Made by a program: the position numbers and the translations under genes | The notes under the pieces: model-generated | Told to the model about the DNA's origin: nothing | Database searches by the model: none | Seen by the model: only the letters and a program-made list of their open reading frames with translations | DNA from: Bradyrhizobium sp. LTSP885 | GTDB taxonomy: Bacteria > Pseudomonadota > Alphaproteobacteria > Rhizobiales > Xanthobacteraceae | DNA length: 64,000 bases | NCBI RefSeq assembly: GCF_000938305.1 | Contig: NZ_JYMT01000034.1 | Span: 86,395-150,394 of the forward strand | Direction of reading: 5' to 3' | In this document: one piece after another, positions 24,888 to 32,113 of the stretch | How the letters are laid out: each line of letters begins with the position of its first letter | Numbering within the stretch: the stretch's first letter is position 1

Positions 24888-27164
24888 TTAGTCGCGCGCG
24901 ATATCACCCATCACCAGTTCCTCGATCCGGATCGGAAACCGCCGGACGCGGATGCCGGTGGCGTGCCAGACGGCGTTGGCCACGGCACCGGCGCTGCCGG
25001 TGATGCCGATCTCGCCGACGCCCTTGATGCCGAGTGCGTTGACATGCGGATCGTGCTCGTCGACCGTGATGACGTCCATCGGCGGCACGTCGGCATTCAC
25101 AGGCACATGATACTCGGCGAGGTTGGCGTTCAGGATGCGGCCCGAGCGATGGTCCGTCACCGCTTCCTCGTGCAGCGCGAACGACATCCCCCAGATCATA
25201 CCGCCATAGAGCTGGCTCCTCACCATCAAGGGATTGATGATGCGGCCGGCGGCAAACGCGCCGACCATCCGCGTTACGCGGATCTGGCCCAGATCAGGAT
25301 CGACCTTGACCTCGGCGAACACGGCGCCATGCGCGTGCATCGCATATTGCGACTGCGCCGCCGGATCGGCAGCACCAGTGCCGCTGGCGTCGATCTCGGC
25401 AAGGCCGGCGCGCATGAGGATATCGGCATAGCCGTCGCTGCGCGTCTCGTCATCCCGGCGATAGAGCCGTCCTTGCCGCGCGACCACGCCGGCATTGCCG
25501 GCGCCGAACAGCGGCGAGCGCTCATCCGAGGTCGCGAGATCGGCGAGCTTGGCGATCACGGCCGCGCCGGCATTGTGGATCGCAGCGCCGACGGTTGCAG
25601 TGTGCGCCGAGCCGCCGGCGATGCCGGCGTCCGGCAAATCCGAGGTGCCGGACCTGAATGCGACCTGGTCGAAATCGAGCCCGAGCGCATCGGCCGAGAT
25701 CTGCGCCAGCGCGGTCCAGGCGCCCTGCCCCATGTCATGCGCGCCGGTCTCCATCACGCCGCCGCCGTCGGCACGAAGCACAGCGCGTGCATTGCCCTGG
25801 AACATCAGCGCGGGGAAGGTCGCGGTACCCATGCCCCAGCCGACCAGATGGCCGGCTTCATCGCGCATCTGCCTTGGTGCGAGCGGCCGCCGCGCCCAGC
25901 CGAATCGTTCGGCGCCTTTGGCGTAACACTGCCGCAGCGCCTTCGATGAGAACGGCTTTCCGGTGGTCGGCTCAACCTCGGCGTAGTTTTTTAAACGGAA
26001 CGCCAGCGGGTCGATGCCGCAGGCGAGCGCCATCTCGTCGATCGCGCTCTCCAGTGCGATCGATCCGGTGGCCTCGCCCGGCGCGCGCATGAACAGCGGC
26101 GTGCCGGTGTCGACGCGCACGGCCTCATGTGAAGTCCGGATCGCCGGGCTCGCATACAGCGTGTGCGAGGCATCGGCCGCGGGCTCATAGAAATCGTCGA
26201 AGCTGGAGGTGGTGATTTTGGCGTGATGATCGATCGCGGTCAGCAGGCCATCATCGTCAGCGCCGATGCGCAGCCGCTGCCGGGTCGGCGCGCGATGGCC
26301 GACCGGGCCGTACATCTGGCCACGGCGCAGCACCAGCTTGACCGGACGCCCGACCAGCTTGGCGGCCATGACGCCGAGCACCTGCGGCCCGGACACCAGC
26401 CCCTTGGAGCCGAAGCCACCACCGAGGAACGGGCTGTTGACGTGGATGTTGCCTGGTGGAATGCCGAACAGCCCGCCGATCCGCATCTGCGCCATCGCCA
26501 TGCCCTGGCTCGGCGTGTCGATGAACAGGCGGTCGCCATCCCACACCGCGACGATCGCGTGCGGCTCCATCGCGTTGTGATATTGCACCGGGGTCTCGTA
26601 GGTCGCGTCGATCTGCTTTGATGCCGCCGCGAAACCCGCATCGATATCGCCGTGAACGACCTCGGCCGGATTGCCGATCCCGACCACCGGCGGCACGTAG
26701 CTCTCGCCGGCGTCGAGGCCGACCCGCGCGATCTCGACCTGATAGCGCGGCGACAACAGCGCAGCGCCCTCGGTCGCGGCTTCCAGCGTCTCGGCGATCA
26801 CGACGGCGATCGCCTGGTTGGCGTAGCGCACCTCGTCGTTCTGCAAGAGCTCCATGCGGAACGCGAACGGATTGCCCTTGGCATCGGGGTCTTCGGCGAG
26901 TCGTGGTTTATGCGCTGATGTCATCACGTCGATGACACCGGGATGGCGTTTTGCGGCGGCGACATCGAGCGATTTGACGCGGCCGCGCGCGACGCACGAG
27001 GTCGCAATCACAGCGTAGAGCATGCCGGGCGGATGATTGTCGGCGGCATAGCGGGCCTTGCCCGTCACCTTCAAGACGCCGTCGGTGCGGGTCAGCGGCT
27101 GGCCGATGCTGGAGCCGTGCCTGAGATGGGCGGGGTCGCGGGTCAGATGGATCTCTGATGTCAT
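24888..27164 (-). CDS. Xanthine dehydrogenase family molybdopterin-binding subunit
   Basis: 758-residue large subunit of a molybdenum hydroxylase (PaoC/XdhB type). Cofactor-contact motifs include GGGFGSKG near 245, RAPGEATGS near 355, GAHDMGQGAWTALAQ near 475, and GVGEIGITGSAGAV, whose E718 matches the base-catalyst Glu. No signal peptide is visible on this subunit, so it looks cytoplasmic or is carried by a partner. It ends the three-gene operon encoding the iron-sulfur and FAD subunits. It oxidises an aldehyde or N-heterocycle; the substrate is not evident. Confidence 0.93.
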   Translation of the reverse strand: MTSEIHLTRDPAHLRHGSSIGQPLTRTDGVLKVTGKARYAADNHPPGMLYAVIATSCVARGRVKSLDVAAAKRHPGVIDVMTSAHKPRLAEDPDAKGNPFAFRMELLQNDEVRYANQAIAVVIAETLEAATEGAALLSPRYQVEIARVGLDAGESYVPPVVGIGNPAEVVHGDIDAGFAAASKQIDATYETPVQYHNAMEPHAIVAVWDGDRLFIDTPSQGMAMAQMRIGGLFGIPPGNIHVNSPFLGGGFGSKGLVSGPQVLGVMAAKLVGRPVKLVLRRGQMYGPVGHRAPTRQRLRIGADDDGLLTAIDHHAKITTSSFDDFYEPAADASHTLYASPAIRTSHEAVRVDTGTPLFMRAPGEATGSIALESAIDEMALACGIDPLAFRLKNYAEVEPTTGKPFSSKALRQCYAKGAERFGWARRPLAPRQMRDEAGHLVGWGMGTATFPALMFQGNARAVLRADGGGVMETGAHDMGQGAWTALAQISADALGLDFDQVAFRSGTSDLPDAGIAGGSAHTATVGAAIHNAGAAVIAKLADLATSDERSPLFGAGNAGVVARQGRLYRRDDETRSDGYADILMRAGLAEIDASGTGAADPAAQSQYAMHAHGAVFAEVKVDPDLGQIRVTRMVGAFAAGRIINPLMVRSQLYGGMIWGMSFALHEEAVTDHRSGRILNANLAEYHVPVNADVPPMDVITVDEHDPHVNALGIKGVGEIGITGSAGAVANAVWHATGIRVRRFPIRIEELVMGDIARD

Positions 27165-27167
27165 GCG

Positions 27168-28214
27168 CTACGCTCCTGTAACCGATGAGAAGGGAGAGCC
27201 GGGCAGCGCAGCAATACGATCCGGCGTGCCTGCGGCGGCGAGCGCGAGCGCGCGCACGACGATGCGCTGCGCGAGCTCGATCTTGAACGCATTGTCGCCG
27301 GACGGTTTTGCCTCTGCGAGCGCGGCGCGTGCCGCCTCGCGATAGGCAGCAATATCCGGCGCGGCACCTGCGAGCACCTGCTCGGCCTCGCGCGCCCGCC
27401 ACGGCTTTGCCGCGACACCGCCGAGCGCAAGCCGCGCCTCGCGGATTTTGCCATCCTCGATGCGCAAGCCGGTCGCGGCCGACACCACGGCGAAAGCGTA
27501 AGACGTACGCTCGCGCACCTTGATGTAGCGTGCATGCGCGGCAAAGCCTTGCGCCTCCGCCGGCAGGCGTAGCGCGACGATGAGATCACCGGGCTCCAGC
27601 GCGGTCTCGCGCTCCGGCGTATCGCCGGGCAGACGATGCAACGCCTCGAGCGGCAGCTCGCGCCGCCCGCTTCTGCCCTCGATCTCGACGACCGCATCGA
27701 GCGCAACCAGCGGCACACAGAAATCGGACGGATGGGTCGCGATGCAGCCCTCGCTCCAGCCGAGCACCGCATGCAGGCGGTTCTCGCCGTGCCGTGCATC
27801 GCAGCCAGCGCCCGGCCAGCGTCGGTTGCAGGCGCTGGCCGCGTCGTAGAAATAGGCACAGCGCGTCCGCTGCATCAGATTGCCGCCGACGGTCGCGGCG
27901 TTGCGCAACTGCGCAGAGGCGCCCGACAACAGCGCCTCGGCGACCGCCGGATAGCTGCGCGCAAACTCGGCGTCATGCGCCAGGTCCGCATTGCGCACCA
28001 GCGCGCCAATGCGCAGAGATCCGTCGGCGAGACGTTCGATGCGGTCGAGCCCCGGCAGGCGCGTGACGTCGACCAGGCGGCTCGGCCGGCTGATCCCGCC
28101 CTTCATCAGGTCGAGCAGATTGGTGCCGGAGGCGAGATAGGTCGCGCCCTGTTCGGATGCCGCCGCGATCGCCTCGGATACGCTGGCCGGCCTGATATAA
28201 TCGAAATTCATCAT
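27168..28214 (-). CDS. Xanthine dehydrogenase family FAD-binding subunit
   Basis: 348-residue FAD subunit of the PaoB/CoxM type. FAD-binding motifs are ATYLASGTNLLDLMKGG at 24-40 and ATVGGNLMQRTRCAYF near 108-122. The stretch following, with several Cys (CAYFYD, CNRRWPGAGCDA), matches the extra [4Fe-4S] cluster-binding loop of PaoB-like subunits. It passes electrons from the molybdenum and iron-sulfur centres to an acceptor. It overlaps the iron-sulfur subunit gene by four bases and precedes the large subunit gene by three. Confidence 0.92.
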   Translation of the reverse strand: MMNFDYIRPASVSEAIAAASEQGATYLASGTNLLDLMKGGISRPSRLVDVTRLPGLDRIERLADGSLRIGALVRNADLAHDAEFARSYPAVAEALLSGASAQLRNAATVGGNLMQRTRCAYFYDAASACNRRWPGAGCDARHGENRLHAVLGWSEGCIATHPSDFCVPLVALDAVVEIEGRSGRRELPLEALHRLPGDTPERETALEPGDLIVALRLPAEAQGFAAHARYIKVRERTSYAFAVVSAATGLRIEDGKIREARLALGGVAAKPWRAREAEQVLAGAAPDIAAYREAARAALAEAKPSGDNAFKIELAQRIVVRALALAAAGTPDRIAALPGSPFSSVTGA

Positions 28215-28708
28215 GCGGAGCGCCTCTGTTTGCTAGCGGTGATGTCAGCCTGTGCCTCGAGCACGGCCTCGGTAATCCCTTGATAGGCGCCGCAGCGGCA
28301 GAGATTGCCGCTCATGCCTTCGCGCACCCGCTCCGGGTCGTCACCGGCCTGGCCTTCCTCGATCAGGCCGATCGCGCTGATGATCTGGCCCGGCGTGCAG
28401 AAGCCGCACTGAAAACCGTCATGCGCGATGAAGGCGGCCTGCACCGGATGCAGCTGGTCGCCGCGCGCGATGCCCTCAATCGTCGTGATCTCGGCGCCGT
28501 CATGGCTGACCGCGAGCGCGAGGCAGGAATTGATCCGGCGTCCGTCGACCAGGATGGTGCAGGCGCCGCACTGGCCGCGGTCGCATCCCTTCTTGGTTCC
28601 GGTGAGGTCGAGGCGCTCGCGCAGCAGATCGAGCAGGGTAACGCGGGGATCATCGAGCGCGATGTCACGACGAACGCCATTGATGGTCAGACTGATGGGG
28701 AGATTCAT
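28211..28708 (-). CDS. (2Fe-2S)-binding subunit of molybdenum hydroxylase
   Basis: 165 residues with two iron-sulfur sites: plant-type ferredoxin cysteines GCDRGQCGACTILVDG...C near 38-60, and the C-terminal helical-domain cysteines CGFCTPG and NLCRCGAY. I start at the ATG at 28708, with GGAG upstream; a longer frame to 28774 lacks a ribosome-binding site and has no Tat signal. The lack of a twin-arginine signal suggests a cytoplasmic enzyme, unlike periplasmic PaoABC. It heads the operon opposite a tetR-family gene. Confidence 0.92.
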   Translation of the reverse strand: MNLPISLTINGVRRDIALDDPRVTLLDLLRERLDLTGTKKGCDRGQCGACTILVDGRRINSCLALAVSHDGAEITTIEGIARGDQLHPVQAAFIAHDGFQCGFCTPGQIISAIGLIEEGQAGDDPERVREGMSGNLCRCGAYQGITEAVLEAQADITASKQRRSA

Positions 28709-28792
28709 GCAGGGCTCCGATCCGTGTATGGTCGGTGGAATCGAGGCAACGCCGTCCCGTGGCTGCCGATCCAAAATCGGCGCGCCTTGTCA

Positions 28793-28830
28793 GGCCGGGT
28801 GCTGGTCGCCATATACGGAGGCGTCCTCCG
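28793..28830 (+). promoter_or_regulatory. TetR operator candidate between tetR and the molybdenum hydroxylase operon
   Basis: CGGAGG-CGT-CCTCCG (28816-28830) is a perfect palindrome with 6-bp arms, 30 bases before the tetR ATG. A possible promoter TTGTCA (28787-28792) - 18 bases - ATATAC (28811-28816) reads towards tetR, so the operator would cover the transcription start. The same site lies upstream of the divergent operon. Confidence 0.55.
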
Positions 28831-28860
28831 GTTAACAAGGGAGGGTGAAAAGAAAAAACA

Positions 28861-29511
28861 ATGGCCGGTCCATCAACAGACATTGTCCGCAAGCCGCGAG
28901 CCGACGGCGTGCGCAACCGCGAGCGTGTGCTGGAAGCGGCAAAGACGGTGTTCTCAGCCGGCGGCAGTGAGGCTAGCCTGGAAGCCGTCGCACGGCAGGC
29001 CGGCGTCGGCATCGGCACGCTCTATCGTCACTTCCCGACCCGCGAAGCACTGTATGAGGCGGTCTATCGCCGCGAGGTCGAGCAGCTCGGCGATCTCGCC
29101 GAGCAACTGCAATGCGCGCCCGAACCTGTCGACGCGCTGCGGCGCTGGCTGCGCGCCAATGTCGAATTCGTCGCCACCAAGAAGGGCATGGTGGCCGCGC
29201 TGGCGCTGGTCGCGGCCGGCTCGAGCGAACTGCACGCCTATTCGTTCGATCGCCTGACCAAGGCCATCGGCACGCTACTCGCACGCGCGGTCGCAGCCGG
29301 CGAGATCCGCGGCGACATCAGCGCCGACGACGTGCTGCGCGCCCTGATCGGCATGTGCTACATGCACGACCAGCCCGGCTGGCAGGCGACCGCGCTGCGG
29401 CTATTGGATGTGTTCGTGGATGGGCTGCGCGTGTGGCCGATGGATACGATGGCAGGCTCGCAACGACCGAAACCAGCGCGCAAGAAAACCAGCCTCAAAT
29501 CATCGCGCTAG
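28861..29511 (+). CDS. TetR family transcriptional regulator
   Basis: 216 residues with an N-terminal HTH (about 20-65) including ARQAGVGIGTLYRHFPTREA, the most recognisable TetR signature. The C-terminal helical domain continues through ALIGMCYMHDQPGWQATALR, a ligand-binding and dimer region, and ends with a basic tail. Divergent from the molybdenum hydroxylase operon and sharing a palindrome with it, so it most likely represses that operon. The last 35 codons have a degenerate duplicate at 30525-30633. Ribosome-binding site: GGGAGGGTG-like purine stretch about 10 bases upstream. Confidence 0.92.
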   Translation: MAGPSTDIVRKPRADGVRNRERVLEAAKTVFSAGGSEASLEAVARQAGVGIGTLYRHFPTREALYEAVYRREVEQLGDLAEQLQCAPEPVDALRRWLRANVEFVATKKGMVAALALVAAGSSELHAYSFDRLTKAIGTLLARAVAAGEIRGDISADDVLRALIGMCYMHDQPGWQATALRLLDVFVDGLRVWPMDTMAGSQRPKPARKKTSLKSSR

Positions 29512-29527
29512 ACTAGCCGGCGGTTCG

Positions 29528-29597
29528 CGTAGCCCGCATGAGCGAAGAGATATGCGGGACGACTGCCCCGGATATCGCTACGCTCATCCGGGCTACG
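29528..29597. repeat. Dispersed palindromic repeat, family B (copy 1)
   Basis: Ends CGTAGCCCGCATGAGCG and CGCTCATCCGGGCTACG are inverted copies with one mismatch. The unit lies 17 bases after the tetR stop. A second full copy is at 31530-31602 and a decayed piece at 30487-30515. Confidence 0.8.
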
Positions 29598-29623
29598 GTC
29601 GACGACGGCCACCGCCCTTCCAG

Positions 29624-29809
29624 CTACGGGCGTCCGGTGCGTGGCTGCAGCCATCTCATAATGATCTCGTGCGGCGTTCGCCGGCTGCGCGCCAAATCGT
29701 GCCGCTGCAGCGCGGCTTTTGCGAAGCCCGATGCCTGCTCACTGGATTGTCGTTTTTCGTGCGCCAGCAACATCCACTCACGAATGACGGCGCGTCGTAC
29801 CTTGGACAT
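29624..29809 (-). CDS. Small basic hypothetical protein
   Basis: 61 residues starting MSKVRRAVIREWMLLAHEK and ending IIMRWLQPRTGRP. The ATG has AAGGA nine bases upstream. It is strongly basic and helical in appearance, with RxWM and MRWLQPRTG at the two ends. I recall small proteins with this pattern recurring in Bradyrhizobium, but no function. It lies 55 bases after the next hypothetical gene on the same strand, so the two may be co-transcribed. Longer frames through the region are probably spurious. Confidence 0.55.
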   Translation of the reverse strand: MSKVRRAVIREWMLLAHEKRQSSEQASGFAKAALQRHDLARSRRTPHEIIMRWLQPRTGRP

Positions 29810-29864
29810 CTGGATTTTCCTTTCTGGGCGGAGCGGTGTTCTGCGCTGTGCAACCGGCGGCGCG

Positions 29865-30308
29865 TCAGGCCGCCAATTGCAGCGGATAGGCCTGCGATCT
29901 GCTCGCCGACAGCGCGCAACCGCATTGATGCACGATGCCCTGCTCGACCACGAAGCCGCGTCTCTCCAGCGACGCACGCAGGCTCTGGTTGGCCGAGGAC
30001 TTCTGCGCATCGACCCAGACCACCAGCACCGCACGGGCACTAAGGAAATTCGTCAACCAGTCCAAGGTCGGTTCAAGTGCGTGAAGCGTGCGCCGACGCC
30101 AATCGACCAGCGCGACCTCATATTGACCGGCCGGACGGCCGCAATTGCCCGTCGCTGTCGCGCGCAGATAGCCGCGCCGATGCAGTTCAAGCATCAATTC
30201 CATGCTCCTTGAGCCGGCCACGACGATGCGCTGCTGCGTCGAGCAGCCGGCAAGCGCGATCATCGGTTCGATAATTCTGTCGCCGGTGGCAACCTGAAGC
30301 GAAGACAT
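29865..30308 (-). CDS. Hypothetical protein, possible degenerate methyltransferase-like fold
   Basis: 147 residues, starting at the ATG at 30308 preceded by AGGTG at eight bases. It has a repeating strand/helix pattern: QRIVVAGSRSMELMLELHRR, YEVALVDWRRRTLHALEPTL, and ARAVLVVWVDAQ. This is reminiscent of the Rossmann-like beta-alpha alternation of class I methyltransferases or receiver-like folds, but no glycine-rich cofactor loop is present. A CGC pair lies near the C-terminus. I do not recognise the family. Confidence 0.65.
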   Translation of the reverse strand: MSSLQVATGDRIIEPMIALAGCSTQQRIVVAGSRSMELMLELHRRGYLRATATGNCGRPAGQYEVALVDWRRRTLHALEPTLDWLTNFLSARAVLVVWVDAQKSSANQSLRASLERRGFVVEQGIVHQCGCALSASRSQAYPLQLAA

Positions 30309-30486
30309 GACATTCACCTGTTCTCGTTCGTTCTCGCCTGTTCGGGCCGATCGTCGGATGGCACGTTGTGGCGCGAGGGCGCTTGAATCAGAGGTCAATA
30401 TCTTCAGGGCGGGATATGAATTCGAGAGCGCTGCATGCGCCGCGGCATATGAGCCGCATAAGATCGCGGGCAGGTCGGCCGACGGC
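30309..30486. other. Intergenic stretch, nothing supported
   Basis: Upstream region of the 30308 gene. Contains runs of TTCTCG/CTGTTC but no convincing promoter, gene or hairpin. Confidence 0.3.
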
Positions 30487-30515
30487 AGCCCGGATGTCGC
30501 TTTCGCTCATCCCGG
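30487..30515. repeat. Decayed piece of family B repeat
   Basis: AGCCCGGATGTCGCTTTCGCTCATCC matches the right half of the family B units at 29528 and 31530 and ends just before the tetR remnant. Confidence 0.4.
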
Positions 30516-30524
30516 CAAAGCTAG

Positions 30525-30633
30525 CTGTTGGATGTGTTCGTGGATGGCTTACGGGTGCGGGCGGCGAGCGGCGAGCGAGGCAACCTCGACGGCAAAACTT
30601 GCGAAGAAGGCCAATCGAAAGCCATCGCGCTAG
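30525..30633 (+). pseudogene. Remnant of the C-terminal end of a tetR-family gene
   Basis: Codons reading LLDVFVDGLRV match the tetR gene at 29398-29433 almost base for base, including an exact run TTGGATGTGTTCGTGGATGG. The terminal codons in another frame read KKANRKPSR-stop against KKTSLKSSR-stop in the intact gene. The two halves are out of frame with each other, so a frameshift has occurred. No start, HTH or ligand domain is present. It is best explained as a leftover from a duplication or recombination between repeats. Confidence 0.65.
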
Positions 30634-30762
30634 CCCAGGAATTCAGCGCACAACAAAGCCGGCTACGGAACAGGCCATGCCAATGTCTAAAAGTGCACAG
30701 ACGAGCTGGTGTGCGTTCCGCTAGACGGTCGGCATTGCCAAGTCTTGAGCATACTCGCGATC

Positions 30763-30788
30763 AGCCCGGCCATCGCGCCGGGCTTTTC
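30763..30788 (+). terminator. Intrinsic terminator
   Basis: AGCCCGGC-CATCGC-GCCGGGCT followed by TTTTC: an 8-bp perfect stem. No annotated plus-strand gene ends here apart from the tetR remnant, so it may end a small RNA or a vestigial transcript. Confidence 0.6.
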
Positions 30789-30804
30789 GTCACCTGTCCC
30801 TGAT

Positions 30805-30830
30805 ACCCTTCGGCAGATGTGCCGAAGGGT
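30805..30830. other. Perfect 11-bp hairpin
   Basis: ACCCTTCGGCA-GATG-TGCCGAAGGGT. No T-run on either side, so not a standard terminator. It sits midway between two terminator hairpins. Confidence 0.5.
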
Positions 30831-30882
30831 CAGCGCTTGGGCCTGCCGCCCGCACATTTGCGTGGCGCGGTCACGGGTTACG

Positions 30883-30911
30883 AAAGGCCCCGCTGAGCGC
30901 GGGGCCTTTTT
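30883..30911. terminator. Intrinsic terminator downstream of the Gly/Thr-rich protein gene
   Basis: AAAGGCCCCGC-TGAGC-GCGGGGCCTTT, an 11-bp perfect stem, with TTTTT on the plus side and AAA on the other. Five bases past the stop of the minus-strand gene, so it can end that transcript, and its longer T-run could also end a plus-strand transcript. Confidence 0.8.
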
Positions 30912-30915
30912 GCGA

Positions 30916-31326
30916 TCACTGCGGATTCGTGGTCGTGCCGGTGTTGTTACCCGGCAGGTTCGACGTCCCGGTCCCCGTGGCGGGATTGCTGTTCGGGGTT
31001 GTCGAATCATTCGGCGTCGCGGTGCTTGGGGTGTTGTTCAGGTTGCCGGTGGTGCTGCCGGGCGGATTGCTCATCCCGGATGAGCCTGTTCCCATACCGG
31101 TCGTGCCGCCTGTTCCTGTACCGGTCGTGCCGCCTGTTCCCGTGCCGGTCGTGCCGCTGGTGCCCGAAGAGCCTACGCCGGTTCCTGCTCCGGAACTGCC
31201 AGTCCCGCTGCTCGCGCCGCCGGCACCACCTGCTCCGCTACCAGCACCACCACCGCCCGCAGCGAAGGCAAGCGAGGTGGATAACATCATGGCCGTAGCC
31301 AACCCGATCGTTGCCAATTTCTTCAT
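30916..31326 (-). CDS. Secreted Gly/Ser/Thr-rich low-complexity protein
   Basis: 136 residues. A signal peptide (1-22, MKKLATIGL... ending LAFA) is followed by a glycine/serine/threonine-rich region with repeated TGTGGTTGTGTGG-like units, then an Asn/Thr/Pro-rich tail ending in a Gly-Asn-Asn-Thr segment. No enzyme motif. I choose the ATG at 31326, with AGGGA upstream; the longer frame to 31455 has no such site. Likely exported and disordered. Possibly a surface or matrix protein, but function is unknown. A strong terminator follows. Confidence 0.75.
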   Translation of the reverse strand: MKKLATIGLATAMMLSTSLAFAAGGGGAGSGAGGAGGASSGTGSSGAGTGVGSSGTSGTTGTGTGGTTGTGTGGTTGMGTGSSGMSNPPGSTTGNLNNTPSTATPNDSTTPNSNPATGTGTSNLPGNNTGTTTNPQ

Positions 31327-31529
31327 ACGAAGTCCCTTTTTGTGAGCTGGTTCGAACGGAGGCAACGTGCGCCGCAGGGCCACGTTCCTACACGTTCCGA
31401 ACATGTGAAGGGATCTTCCGTCTGCGCAGCGATCGACAAAGCGTGTGGGGAACATCGCGTCGGCGGGCTTGTTGAAACGAATCGCAAGGGGGAGAATCCA
31501 TCAGCATGAAAACGCTTCAAATGCAGCCA

Positions 31530-31602
31530 GTAGCCCGGATGAGCGAAGCGACATGCGGGATCGGACGCAAAACCCGGATGTCGCCTCGCTCATCCGGGCT
31601 AC
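31530..31602. repeat. Dispersed palindromic repeat, family B (copy 2)
   Basis: GTAGCCCGGATGAGCGAAGC and GCTCATCCGGGCTAC ends are inverted copies; the unit closely resembles 29528-29597. Confidence 0.8.
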
Positions 31603-31619
31603 GGTTGCTGACAAGGCCG

Positions 31620-32066
31620 TCAACGCGACCGATAGAGATCCGGCCGGACGATCTCCATGAAGCGCGACGGGTTGCCGAGCGCTTCGAAGCCGAATTGGCG
31701 ATACAATCCATGGGCGTCCGACGTCAGAAGGAGGAGGCGCCTCAGGCCTTGTAAGTCCTCGTGCTCAACGACGCAGCGCATCAGCCATTTCGACAGGCCC
31801 TTGCCGCGATGTGCTTCGAGGATGAATACATCGGCCAGCAATGCGAATGTCGACTTGTCGGTGACGACACGGGCCAAGCCGATCTGCGCGGCACCATGAT
31901 ACACACCAAAGCAGAGCGAATTCGCGATCGCTCGCTCCACGACCGTTCTCGGGATCCCGGGCGACCAATAGCTCTCCTCCGCCAGGAATTTGTGAATGAC
32001 CTCCACGTCGAGGCGGTGCGGATCGATCGATATCTCGTATCCGCCGGGCATCTGCTGCGTCTGCAT
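31620..32066 (-). CDS. GNAT family N-acetyltransferase
   Basis: 148 residues beginning MQTQQMPGGYEISID, with GGAG upstream of the ATG at 32066. The acetyl-CoA pyrophosphate-binding motif is EAHRGKGLSKWLM near residue 90, preceded by the strand LLADVFIL. The C-terminal strand with Tyr (GLYRQFGFEALGN) holds the usual general-acid position. It transfers an acetyl group to an unknown amine. Same strand and 47 bases after the dadA-type gene, so it may act on the same amino-acid pathway. Confidence 0.88.
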   Translation of the reverse strand: MQTQQMPGGYEISIDPHRLDVEVIHKFLAEESYWSPGIPRTVVERAIANSLCFGVYHGAAQIGLARVVTDKSTFALLADVFILEAHRGKGLSKWLMRCVVEHEDLQGLRRLLLLTSDAHGLYRQFGFEALGNPSRFMEIVRPDLYRSR

Positions 32067-32113
32067 CCATTTGGCTCCTTCGATGATGCCGGCGCGCTGA
32101 CGGGAAAACGCCT

